Assembly (NCBI RefSeq): GCF_000371925.1
Contig: NZ_AQVE01000026.1
Location: forward strand, 1 to 61,299
DNA from: Thiolinea disciformis DSM 14473
Lineage (GTDB): Bacteria; Pseudomonadota; Gammaproteobacteria; Thiotrichales; Thiotrichaceae
Length of the DNA stretch: 61,299 nucleotides
Reading direction: 5' to 3'
In this document: one piece after another, positions 1 to 7,610 of the stretch
Layout: each line of letters begins with the position of its first letter
How positions within the stretch are numbered: the stretch's first letter is position 1
Program-made: the position numbers and the translations under genes
Notes under the pieces: model-generated
The model's database searches: none
Told to the model about the DNA's origin: nothing
The model's input: only the letters and a program-made list of their open reading frames with translations

Positions 1-1
1 T

Positions 2-20
2 AACGTGAGTTTTGCTTAAG
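2..20 (+). repeat. IS982 left terminal inverted repeat
   Basis: Reads AACGTGAGTTTTGCTTAAG. It pairs with the reverse complement of 967-985 with one mismatch at the 15th base. Confidence 0.88.
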
Positions 21-22
21 AG

Positions 23-901
23 TCACACACAAAGCATGTGAGCTTCAGTAGCCCATTGAAGGGAAGGCTTCTTAGGTTGCCAGGTATAGGCAATGAGCGC
101 ACAGAGCAGATTGACCCTAAAATTAGCCATACTGCGATGCCGCGTGTGTTCTAGCTGGGAAATATTTTTGAGCTGATCATTGACGGTTTTAATTAAGGCG
201 CGTTTGCGCAGGAGAATTTTATCCTCTACGGGCATCAGTTGGTTTTTCATATTATGTTTCACACGAGTAATAAGCTGTAAGCCTTGTTCCATCAAGGTTT
301 CAAAGAGCTTTTTAGACCAATAGCCTTTGTCGCCCAACAGCTTGCCAGTTAGCCCCTGAGTGAGTTTAGGAACCGGTTGGCGGTCATCAGTATTGGCGGG
401 GGTCACTTGAAAGGCGAGTAGTTCCCCGCGATCATTAATGACTAAATGGAGTTTGAACCCATAGAACCACCCTGTGGAGGTTTTGCCACGTTTTGCCAGT
501 TGTTTAAACACTTTATGGCTAGGAATACGGCGCGGGTGACACACCGCTAATGAGGTCGCATTGATGAAGCTAATGCCCGTTTGCTGTCCCCGTCGTCCCA
601 TCAAATACACACACAAAGGGATCAAAGTGGCGGGCATCCATTGAACAAAGCGACTATAGCTGACTAAGGCAGGAAAGGCGTCTACTAAGACCGAGCGATG
701 CTTCAGGTAATAATGTTTGAAACACCGATAACTCGATTGATGAAAGTACACCAAAATCGTCATCACTTCGCTTAAGCAGAGTTGGCGTGGGCGTTGACGC
801 TGCTGCTCACCGTGTGCTAGCCGCTGCTGGTTCCACTGGGGAACAAAGGTTTGGCAAAAATCATCAATGTCACAAAATAATTCGAGTAAACTTGTGGGCA
901 T
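23..901 (-). CDS. IS982-family transposase, catalytic residues replaced
   Basis: A 292-residue protein when started at 901 (MPTSLLELF), the usual length of this family; an in-frame ATG at 940 would add 13 residues. Family signatures are clear: [14 protein letters not shown], the [14 protein letters not shown] block, the [10 protein letters not shown] block and the C-terminal [17 protein letters not shown] block. IS982 transposases use a DDE triad. As I recall the family, the first Asp lies in FIDAT and the Glu in IIETIND. Here the first reads FINAT (N114, AAT at 560-562) and the second reads LIKTVND (K238, AAA at 188-190), while D191 in GDKGY is kept. The frame is otherwise open, so this is probably a full-length but inactive transposase. 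Confidence 0.9.
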   Translation of the reverse strand: MPTSLLELFCDIDDFCQTFVPQWNQQRLAHGEQQRQRPRQLCLSEVMTILVYFHQSSYRCFKHYYLKHRSVLVDAFPALVSYSRFVQWMPATLIPLCVYLMGRRGQQTGISFINATSLAVCHPRRIPSHKVFKQLAKRGKTSTGWFYGFKLHLVINDRGELLAFQVTPANTDDRQPVPKLTQGLTGKLLGDKGYWSKKLFETLMEQGLQLITRVKHNMKNQLMPVEDKILLRKRALIKTVNDQLKNISQLEHTRHRSMANFRVNLLCALIAYTWQPKKPSLQWATEAHMLCV

Positions 902-966
902 GGCGTCTGCTCCGGGTCGATGGTGTGGAGTGATTGACACACAATTTACTTGATCAGACGCCTTTC

Positions 967-985
967 CTTATGCAAAACTCACGTT
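967..985 (-). repeat. IS982 right terminal inverted repeat
   Basis: On the minus strand reads AACGTGAGTTTTGCATAAG, the partner of 2-20. It lies 66 bases upstream of the chosen transposase start. Confidence 0.88.
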
Positions 986-1236
986 TATTAGACAAAATCT
1001 CGGTATAACATATTATTCCAGACACCGCCTGGTCTGGGAAAACAAGACGTTATTTATTTGACGTTATCTATTTTTTTGGTGAGAGCCTTCATAGGTGCTC
1101 TCTACATTTAAAAATTACACTTAGTAAACTCAATAACTTGTATTATTTTTCAGTCTCCATATACCTGTATAATCAATTACTTAAGCTAAATATCAACAAA
1201 GCCCAGCATGACAGACATCTTCAAAAGGAGACATCT
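986..1236. other. Gap after IS982; two small hairpins
   Basis: No gene seen. Two short inverted repeats occur: CCAGAC/GTCTGG at 1018-1037 and GAGAGC/GCTCTC at 1081-1102. Neither is followed by a T run on either strand, so neither is called a terminator. A ribosome binding site AAGGAG at 1225-1230 belongs to the broken GFA gene that follows. Confidence 0.5.
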
Positions 1237-1643
1237 ATGGTTCAAGGTAGCTGTTTATGTGGTCAGATCACTTACGAGGTCGAGCTATTGCCAAATAAGG
1301 TGTTTAATTGCCACTGCTCTTATTGCCGCAAAGCACATGATGCCGATTATGTAACAGTAGCACTAAAGGCGATACCTTAAAAATCACTCAAAGCGCAGAA
1401 CATTTGAAAGCGTTTCAAAATGAAATCGGTGGTTCTCGTGCTTTCTGCTCGAATTGTGGCACACGCCTGATGAATTATGGGGCTGATAAATCGATGTATC
1501 TGGCTATTGTAGCTGCCACACTCGATACACCACTTGAATTTAAACCCAAAGCCCATGTGAATGTGGAATCCAAAGCAGCATGGCATGAGCCTTATGCGGG
1601 AATTCCAAGTTTTCAGGCGTTGCCGAATAATTTATTGGATTAA
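1237..1643 (+). pseudogene. GFA/CENP-V-type zinc protein, frameshifted
   Basis: The ATG at 1237 follows AAGGAG at 1225-1230. The first frame gives about 47 residues with CLCG and the CHCSYCRK zinc motif, then stops at 1378-1380. The sequence resumes one frame back, near 1355-1375 (KGDTLKITQSAEHLKAFQN...), and runs through the second zinc motif FCSNCGTR and a C-terminal WHEPYAGIP segment to 1643. Both halves together have the length and cysteine layout of the glutathione-dependent formaldehyde-activating (GFA) family, whose members are mostly of unknown substrate. The frame change fits one lost base around 1355-1370. A sequencing error is the alternative. Activity is unlikely if the shift is real. 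Confidence 0.8.
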
Positions 1644-1868
1644 GCCTAAAGTACAAGCTGCTATTTGCATCACTCTCAAGGTAAACATATGGTTTTGCTT
1701 TACGGCTTCGCCAAAAATTAGGTATTAAAGTGTTGAGGCAATTAATGCGCTCGCCCAGCCGCTGAACCGTCTGTGTCTTTGTCGAAGATTCCTTAAAAAA
1801 GTATTGATGCTGACGAACCATGTCAAGTACGCTTCTTAGGGCATTTATCACGTTAGGAGGCTCAAGCC

Positions 1869-2396
1869 ATGTTCCCGTTTTTCCGTTTATGGCTCGCCAT
1901 CCAAAAGGCTAAACGTGCCCCCGCTTTGAAGATTGATGACACCAGTATTGTGCCGATGCGTGTAGGTTTAAGTGACTGTGATATTTTTCTGGAAATGAAT
2001 AATGGGCGGCATTTAACGTTATTTGATATTGGGCGCTTTGTCTTTGCGGTACGTACTGGCTTGTGGCAGCAAGTGAAACAACATCAATGGGGCTTTGTAG
2101 TCGCGGGCAGTAGTGTACGCTATCGCAAACGTCTTAAACCGTTTCGGCGTTATGAACAGCATACGCGTGTACTGGGACATGATGAGAAATGGTTTTACTT
2201 TTTACAAACCCATCAAGTCGGCGAGGTTTGGCATTCCGCAGCACTGATTCGCGCTGCGGTGGTCGAGAAAGGCAAAATCATCCCTACTCAGACTATTTTA
2301 AATGTTATGCAACAACCCGATTGGCAACCCGAATTACCCGACTGGGTAAAAGCATGGATTGCTGCCGAAGCGTTGCGCCCTTGGCCTAATGCTTAG
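1869..2396 (+). CDS. Hotdog-fold acyl-CoA thioesterase-like protein
   Basis: A 175-residue protein starting at the ATG at 1869 after TAGGAGG at 1853-1859. The central segment MRVGLSDCDIFLEMNNGRH followed by GFVVAGSSVRYRKRLKPF resembles the 4HBT_2/THEM6-like branch of hotdog thioesterases, where the loop around the DCD segment carries the active-site Asp and the second block forms the long central strand. Such enzymes hydrolyse acyl-CoA or related thioesters; no substrate can be assigned. No signal peptide; probably cytoplasmic. Its stop overlaps the psuG stop tail to tail (2393-2396). Function is inferred from family resemblance only. Confidence 0.72.
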   Translation: MFPFFRLWLAIQKAKRAPALKIDDTSIVPMRVGLSDCDIFLEMNNGRHLTLFDIGRFVFAVRTGLWQQVKQHQWGFVVAGSSVRYRKRLKPFRRYEQHTRVLGHDEKWFYFLQTHQVGEVWHSAALIRAAVVEKGKIIPTQTILNVMQQPDWQPELPDWVKAWIAAEALRPWPNA

Positions 2397-3310
2397 TGTG
2401 CTAAATTAGAATAGGCCTTAGCAATAGCGCTGGCAAGTCGTGCATTATTCAATACCAATTGAATATTCGAAGCCAAACTATCACCGCCAGTGAGCTCACA
2501 GACCCGTGCTAATAAGAACGGGGTTGCTTGCTTGCCGCTAATGTTTTGCTCGGCGGCCTCAGCTAGGGCTTGTTCAATTGCACCATCAATCGCAGCACTG
2601 GGCATAGCATATTGCTCAGGGATAGGGTTAGCGATCACCATACCACCTTTTAAATCCATGGCCCATTTGGCGTACATGAGCTTTGCAATACTGCTAGCAT
2701 CATTGATGCGATAATCCACTTTAAACTGACTACCGCGCGTGAAAAATGCGGGTAATTGATCAGTTTGATAGCCAATCACCGGCACCCCATGCGTTTCTAG
2801 GTATTCGAGTGTAAGCCCCAAATCCAGAATCGACTTTGCACCTGCACAGACCACTGCTACCGGTGTTTGTGCTAATTCTTGCAAGTCTGCCGACACATCA
2901 AACGAAGTCTCCGCGCCACGATGCACACCGCCAATACCACCGGTGGCAAAGACACGAATCCCCGCCATCGCCGCAATAATCATAGTAGAAGCCACGGTAG
3001 TAGCGCCCGTCTGGCCTTGAGAAACTATAAAGGGTAAATCACGCCGACTGACTTTCGTGATGCTGTGCCCACCTTTGCCCAATTGCTCGATTTCGTCCCG
3101 ACTCAAACCCGCTTTAAGCCTGCCATTAATCACCGCGATGGTGGCAGGCACGGCACCATGCTTGTGTACTTCTTGTTCAACCTGAAGCGCGGTTTCGACG
3201 TTTTGCGGATAGGGCATTCCGTGGGAAATTATCGTGGATTCCAGTGCCACGACGGGCTGATGAGAAGCCAAGGCAGTAGCCACTTCGGGATGAATATCCA
3301 AGTATTTCAT
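2393..3310 (-). CDS. psuG: Pseudouridine-5'-phosphate glycosidase
   Basis: A 305-residue cytoplasmic enzyme that splits pseudouridine 5'-phosphate into uracil and ribose 5-phosphate. The sequence closely follows E. coli PsuG (YeiN). It has VALESTIISHG with Glu24, TKVSRRDLPF, TTVASTMIIAA, FATGGIGGVHRGAE, FDVSADL, and CAGAKSILDLG with Lys159. By offset these match the E. coli catalytic Glu31 and Lys166. The C-terminal ANPIPEQYAMP and ELTGGDSL blocks are complete. Its start codon overlaps the stop of psuK by four bases (ATGA at 3307-3310), so the two are translationally coupled. Full length, no oddities. Confidence 0.96.
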   Translation of the reverse strand: MKYLDIHPEVATALASHQPVVALESTIISHGMPYPQNVETALQVEQEVHKHGAVPATIAVINGRLKAGLSRDEIEQLGKGGHSITKVSRRDLPFIVSQGQTGATTVASTMIIAAMAGIRVFATGGIGGVHRGAETSFDVSADLQELAQTPVAVVCAGAKSILDLGLTLEYLETHGVPVIGYQTDQLPAFFTRGSQFKVDYRINDASSIAKLMYAKWAMDLKGGMVIANPIPEQYAMPSAAIDGAIEQALAEAAEQNISGKQATPFLLARVCELTGGDSLASNIQLVLNNARLASAIAKAYSNLAH

Positions 3311-4263
3311 AACAATCCTAATGAATTATTCGCATCGTGAACGCTTAGCAACTGCATGACAGCAGCCGGCGATAAATTCGGACAATTCGCTTGCGCCACA
3401 CCAAGAGTCAAGGCGGCACAGCCTTGGGCAAAGCGCGCCGCTTGGCATAACGAATAGCCACTTAAATAACCATAAACCAGCCCAGACATTAGAGCATCGC
3501 CTGCACCGGAAGTGTTACAGACCGCAACCGATAAAGGTTTTAGCCAAACTTGCGCTTGTCGATCAGCACAATACAGCCCTCGCTCCCCCAAGCTCAACAC
3601 AATATTAGTTACCCCTTGATCCAAAAACCAACTAGCCACAGCGGGCGCTGCCGCATCATGGTCTAGGGACATGCCTGACAGATACTCTGCTTCTAAACGA
3701 TTGGGTTTGAGCGTGTGAATGTTAGCTAAGTGAGCACGAATTTTGGACGCTTTCTGCACTGAGACCGTGTCAATAAAAACCGGAATCTGCCCTGCTTGCT
3801 CGAATAAAGCAGTTAAGCAAGCTTGCGAGAGATTGGTATCGGCAATGATTAAGGCGGCTTGCTTCAGTAAGGCCTGTTTTTCACGAAGGTAAGCCGCAGT
3901 CAGATGCTCTAGCACCGCCATATCATTAACAGCAATACTCAAATCACCCTGAGCATCATTAATCGATACATACATCCCCGTACGTGTGCCTGCAACGCGC
4001 AGCACCTCATCGACCTTAACTCCTGCCCGTTCCGTATGCTGCAATAAAGCGAGGCCACTTGTATCTTCACCCACCGCACTCAACAGGTGGCAGTCTAAAT
4101 GAAGACGAGCAAGATTTTCGGCAATATTGCGGGCAACGCCGCCAAAGCTCGTGCTGATCGTGCCAGTCATAGAATCCAGTGCCAACACCGCGCTGTTCGG
4201 TTGAGCATTAATATCCAGATTCGCACCACCTATAGCAACTACATAGCTCAAAGCACAGCTCAC
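3307..4263 (-). CDS. psuK: Pseudouridine kinase (PfkB family)
   Basis: A 318-residue ribokinase/PfkB-family sugar kinase. Seen: the N-terminal IGGANLDINA block, the GGVARNIAENLARL signature, and the C-terminal anion-hole and catalytic motif NTSGAGDALMSGL containing the base Asp. Placement directly before psuG with a four-base overlap identifies it as the pseudouridine kinase that makes pseudouridine 5'-phosphate, the PsuG substrate. Together they salvage the C-nucleoside released from RNA turnover. The promoter should lie in 4264-4478, shared with the divergent lut genes. No nucleoside transporter is linked to the pair here. Confidence 0.94.
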   Translation of the reverse strand: MSCALSYVVAIGGANLDINAQPNSAVLALDSMTGTISTSFGGVARNIAENLARLHLDCHLLSAVGEDTSGLALLQHTERAGVKVDEVLRVAGTRTGMYVSINDAQGDLSIAVNDMAVLEHLTAAYLREKQALLKQAALIIADTNLSQACLTALFEQAGQIPVFIDTVSVQKASKIRAHLANIHTLKPNRLEAEYLSGMSLDHDAAAPAVASWFLDQGVTNIVLSLGERGLYCADRQAQVWLKPLSVAVCNTSGAGDALMSGLVYGYLSGYSLCQAARFAQGCAALTLGVAQANCPNLSPAAVMQLLSVHDANNSLGLL

Positions 4264-4478
4264 TTAGTGAAACACAAGGTTCTATTAAAAAAGTTAGCTA
4301 AAACCGTTCAAGAAGGGATAATTCTCAGGCGTTTGCGCAAAACACGATACATGATAGGATTCTTCCATTCAAGCAGCTAACAGATCCAAGCGTAAACCTA
4401 AAGCCACTTTAGCTAACATCGGCAGCGCCTTACGACCTTGGCCAGATGCCTAATACTACCGCCTAGGAAGCTCAACGC
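4264..4478. other. Divergent intergenic region psuK/lutA with a short coding-like remnant
   Basis: Must hold the promoters of psuK (minus) and lutABC (plus); no convincing -35/-10 pair was fixed. A frame open from 4358 to the stop at 4451-4453 ends in ALRPWPDA, close to the ALRPWPNA end of the thioesterase at 1869-2396, but it has no ATG. A Shine-Dalgarno-like AGGAAG at 4465-4470 serves lutA. Confidence 0.45.
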
Positions 4479-5228
4479 ATGAAGCCTGAATCCATTTATT
4501 TCTTCGGCACTTGCCTGATTGACTTGATTTATCCCAAAGCAGGTGTTTCTGCAGTGCAACTCTTGCAGCGTGAAGGCGTGAAAGTCATCTATCCGCAAGC
4601 GCAAACCTGTTGTGGTCAGCCCGCGTGGAACTCTGGCTATCGTAATGAGGCGCGCAAAGTGGCACGGGCGCAAATCCAATTATTCCCCAAAAATATCCCA
4701 ATCGTTATTCCCTCGGGTTCTTGCGCGGGCATGATGAAAACCCACTACCCCGAACTCTTCAAAGGTGAACCGGACGAAGCCGACGCTTTGAAAGTGGCTA
4801 ATCGCGTGTATGAACTGACTGAATTTTTGGTTGATGTTCTAAAGGTGCAATTACAAGACTTAGGGCAAGCAGTGGAAGTCGCGGTACACACCTCTTGCTC
4901 AGCACGGCGTGAAATGGGTGTCGCGGATAAGATTGAACAATTACTGGGGCAACTCTCCAATGTGGACGTGAAAGAACAAGCCTATAAAGCTGAATGCTGC
5001 GGATTTGGTGGAACGTTTGCGGTGAAACAACCGGAAATTTCAGCAGCGATGGTGACGGATAAAACCCAGCACATTCGAGCCACAGGAGCGGCACAATTAG
5101 TGAGCCAAGACTGTGGTTGTTTAATGAATATTAGTGGTGCATTTGCTTATCAGGCTGAGCACGAAGGCAAATCCGCCCCCAAAGCCCAACATATCGCCGA
5201 ATTTTTATGGGAGCGTACTCATGGCTAA
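4479..5228 (+). CDS. lutA: Lactate utilisation protein A, CCG-domain oxidoreductase subunit
   Basis: A 249-residue protein with two cysteine-rich CCG domains, TCCGQPAWNSG near the start and ECCGFGGTFAV near the end, as in LutA/LldE/YkgE. It forms part of the LutABC complex that oxidises L-lactate to pyruvate and passes electrons on from the cytoplasmic face of the membrane. AGGAAG at 4465-4470 precedes the ATG. The last eight bases overlap the start of lutB (5221-5228), so the three genes are translationally coupled. The usual GntR-type LutR regulator and a lactate permease are not present nearby. A second, FMN-type lactate dehydrogenase lies at 11473-12627. Confidence 0.95.
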   Translation: MKPESIYFFGTCLIDLIYPKAGVSAVQLLQREGVKVIYPQAQTCCGQPAWNSGYRNEARKVARAQIQLFPKNIPIVIPSGSCAGMMKTHYPELFKGEPDEADALKVANRVYELTEFLVDVLKVQLQDLGQAVEVAVHTSCSARREMGVADKIEQLLGQLSNVDVKEQAYKAECCGFGGTFAVKQPEISAAMVTDKTQHIRATGAAQLVSQDCGCLMNISGAFAYQAEHEGKSAPKAQHIAEFLWERTHG

Positions 5229-6642
5229 ACCCACTGAATTTCGCGTGGATGTTGAGAAAGCGCTTGGTAAAACCGAGATACGCGCTCATTTCCGCAAGGC
5301 AATGGATACGCTGATGATTAATCGGCGCAATCAGTTTCCCGATGATGCCGCTTTACAGGCGCTACGCACCCAAGCGCAAGCAATTCGTGCCAATGCTTTG
5401 AGCAAATTGCCGGAATTATTGCAGCAGCTCGAAACCAATTTAATTAAAAATGGCGTGCAGGTACATTGGGCAGAAACCACCGATGAAGCCAATCAAATCG
5501 TGCTTGGGATTATGCAAAAGCACAATGCGAAATCGATTATTAAAGGCAAGTCGATGGTATCGGAGGAAATGGGCTTAAACCATTTTCTGGAAGAACGCGG
5601 CATTGAAGCACTTGAATCGGATTTGGGCGAATTCATCATTCAATTGGACGGTGAAACCCCGTCGCATATCATCATGCCCGCGATTCATAAGAGCAAAGAA
5701 CAGATTTCGGCGCTATTTCACGAGAAATTTCCCGATATTCCCTACACCGATAATGTCGATGAATTGACCGCCTCAGCACGGCGGATTTTGCGCGATAAAT
5801 TTTATGCGGCTCCGGTGGGTTTGTCGGGCGTGAATTTTGCGGTCGCAGAAACGGGTACGCTGTGTCTGGTGGAAAATGAAGGCAATGGGCGCATGTCCAC
5901 TACCATTCCGCCGGTGCATATTGCCGTGACGGGCATTGAAAAAGTGGTGGAAAAGCTCAGTGATATTCCATCGCTTTTAAGCATTTTACCGCGCTCAGCC
6001 ACAGGCCAACCAATTACCACTTATTTCAATATGATCTCAGGACCACGCAAGCCTGACGAAAAAGATGGCCCAACCGAAGTGCATTTGGTACTGCTAGATA
6101 ATGGTCGCTCGCGCATCTATTCCGACCCTGAACTGCTGGCGACCTTGCGTTGCATTCGTTGCGGCGCGTGCATTAATCATTGTCCGGTCTACGTGCGCAT
6201 AGGGGGGCATAGTTATGGCACGGTCTATCCCGGGCCGATTGGCACGATTTTAGAGCCGCAAAAATCCGGTTTAAGCGTGCATGGCGAATTGATTCAAGCC
6301 TCCTCTTTATGTGGTGCCTGCGGCGAAGTGTGTCCGGTACGTATTCCTATCCCCAATATTATCAATCGCTTGCGATATGACAGCGTGCGCAAAGACACTG
6401 AAAACACACCCACCCAAGAAGCAGGCACGCGGCGCAAATCTTTAGAAGCCGCCACTTGGAAAGCATGGTCATGGGCTGCGAGTACACCAAGCGTGTATAA
6501 CTTTGGCAGCAAAACCGCGACCCAATTGCGCGGCTTAGTCCCGAATAATTTAGGCGCATGGACGAGCGTGCGCAGCGCCCCCAAACTCGCCGAGCAAACC
6601 CTGCACCAACAACTTAAAACCTTAGGAGTCGACCATGAGTAA
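5221..6642 (+). CDS. lutB: Lactate utilisation protein B, iron-sulfur LUD protein
   Basis: A 473-residue protein counted from the ATG at 5221, which overlaps the end of lutA; a longer in-frame ATG at 5134 would run through lutA and is rejected. Seen: an N-terminal LUD domain with GKSMVSEEMGLN and AETGTLCLVENEGNGR, then two 4Fe-4S motifs, CIRCGACINHCPVY and CGACGEVCPVRIPIP, then a C-terminal DUF3390-type tail. It is the electron-carrying core of the L-lactate oxidising complex with LutA and LutC. Its end overlaps the lutC start by eight bases (6635-6642). Confidence 0.95.
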   Translation: MAKPTEFRVDVEKALGKTEIRAHFRKAMDTLMINRRNQFPDDAALQALRTQAQAIRANALSKLPELLQQLETNLIKNGVQVHWAETTDEANQIVLGIMQKHNAKSIIKGKSMVSEEMGLNHFLEERGIEALESDLGEFIIQLDGETPSHIIMPAIHKSKEQISALFHEKFPDIPYTDNVDELTASARRILRDKFYAAPVGLSGVNFAVAETGTLCLVENEGNGRMSTTIPPVHIAVTGIEKVVEKLSDIPSLLSILPRSATGQPITTYFNMISGPRKPDEKDGPTEVHLVLLDNGRSRIYSDPELLATLRCIRCGACINHCPVYVRIGGHSYGTVYPGPIGTILEPQKSGLSVHGELIQASSLCGACGEVCPVRIPIPNIINRLRYDSVRKDTENTPTQEAGTRRKSLEAATWKAWSWAASTPSVYNFGSKTATQLRGLVPNNLGAWTSVRSAPKLAEQTLHQQLKTLGVDHE

Positions 6643-7282
6643 GGCACGCGCTAATATTTTACAGCGCCTCACGGCGGTCGAACGTCCCGTGGTCGATCTG
6701 AGTGCACGCGAATCCTTGAGTAGGTTTGATTGGGATAAGGCCGAACGCATTCGTCGCTTTACCGAACGCATGCAAGCGGTGCGCGCTGAAGTACATCAAG
6801 CGGATCGTGCAAACTGGCTCGATACAGTCGCCACAATTTGCCAACAAAAAGGTTTAAATAATCTGCTCTTATCCCCGACGACCGAATGGGGACAGGCAAT
6901 TACCCAAAACGCCGAGCGCTTTCCGACCCTCAAATATTACGAACGCAGCATTGAAGACTGGAAGCAAGAAATGTTTTATGAAGTCGATGCGGGTTTAACT
7001 TCGACTTTGGGTGGCATTGCGGAAACAGGAACGCTAATCCTTTGGTCTAGCCCCGATGAGCCGCGCACTTTGTCACTCGTGCCACCGATTCATATTGCGA
7101 TTTTAGAAACCGATAAGCTTTACTCCACCTTTGCCGAAGCGGTACAGGAGCAAGGCTGGCTAGAACAAGGTTTACCGACGAATGCGCTCTTGATTTCGGG
7201 GCCTTCGCGCTCGGCAGATATTGCGCAAGTGTTGGCGTATGGGGTGCATGGGCCTAAGGAGTTGGTGGTGGTTTTGGTGTAA
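6635..7282 (+). CDS. lutC: Lactate utilisation protein C (LUD domain)
   Basis: A 215-residue protein with one LUD domain: the GGIAETGTLILWSSPDEPR stretch matches the AETGTL block of LutB, and the C-terminus carries ISGPSRSADIAQVL and HGPKELVVVLV, typical of LutC/YkgG. It is the third subunit of the lactate oxidation complex. It is translationally coupled to lutB by an eight-base overlap and followed after ten bases by a small unknown gene with its own AAGGAG. Confidence 0.94.
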   Translation: MSKARANILQRLTAVERPVVDLSARESLSRFDWDKAERIRRFTERMQAVRAEVHQADRANWLDTVATICQQKGLNNLLLSPTTEWGQAITQNAERFPTLKYYERSIEDWKQEMFYEVDAGLTSTLGGIAETGTLILWSSPDEPRTLSLVPPIHIAILETDKLYSTFAEAVQEQGWLEQGLPTNALLISGPSRSADIAQVLAYGVHGPKELVVVLV

Positions 7283-7292
7283 GGAGCAGACT

Positions 7293-7610
7293 ATGGAAGA
7301 AAAAAAGCTAAATATTTTACTTAAACAGCAACTTGATCAACTACTAACAACACTTAGCTTTATTCCCGCAGCTAAGCAAACGGGCAATGCAGCCTATTAC
7401 TTAGAGCGCCTAGCTAGTTATGTTAGTCACTTAGGCGCTGATGAACCTATGGTGGCGAGCATTTGGATGCAAGAAGATTTGGAGTGGGTAGCTGAGCAAC
7501 GCATGGAGCGTGATGTAGCACGCCAGGTTTTTGCTCAGATTGATCGTAATCACGATGCTATTGTTGGCATTAATTGGGACGTATTAAGTTACGCCTTAGA
7601 TCAAGATTAA
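7293..7610 (+). CDS. Small unknown protein after lutC
   Basis: A 105-residue protein started at the ATG at 7293 (MEEKKLN), preceded by AAGGAG at 7281-7286; the upstream in-frame ATG at 7221 lies inside lutC and lacks this support. It is acidic and helical in character, with an AKQTGNAAYYLERLASYV segment, no signal peptide and no cysteines. I do not recognise the family. It sits ten bases after lutC, so it may be cotranscribed. Its TAA stop shares bases TTAA (7607-7610) with the stop of the large helicase gene on the other strand, an exact tail-to-tail arrangement. A link with either neighbour is unproven. Confidence 0.7.
   Translation: MEEKKLNILLKQQLDQLLTTLSFIPAAKQTGNAAYYLERLASYVSHLGADEPMVASIWMQEDLEWVAEQRMERDVARQVFAQIDRNHDAIVGINWDVLSYALDQD

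Larger units (their letters stand above)
2..985 (-). mobile_element. IS982-family insertion sequence, complete ends
   Basis: Seen: two terminal inverted repeats, 2-20 and 967-985, match at 18 of 19 positions when one is reverse complemented (both begin AACGTGAGTTTTGC). They enclose one transposase gene that fills nearly the whole element, as in the IS982 family. The left flank holds only one base of the window, so a target-site duplication cannot be checked. The bases after the right end are TATTA. Two catalytic codons of the transposase are changed (see the CDS), so the element may be immobile on its own. Confidence 0.88.

Noticed and set aside
986-990. Possible IS982 target duplication (TATTA on the right)
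   Set aside because: The left flank is cut by the window edge, so a duplication cannot be tested.
1018-1102. Two hairpins after IS982 as possible terminators
   Set aside because: No T run follows either stem on either strand and no upstream gene needs a terminator there.
1540-1851. A 103-codon minus-strand frame across the end of the GFA gene and the following gap
   Set aside because: It runs antisense through the recognisable GFA C-terminus, has no family resemblance and no good ribosome binding site.
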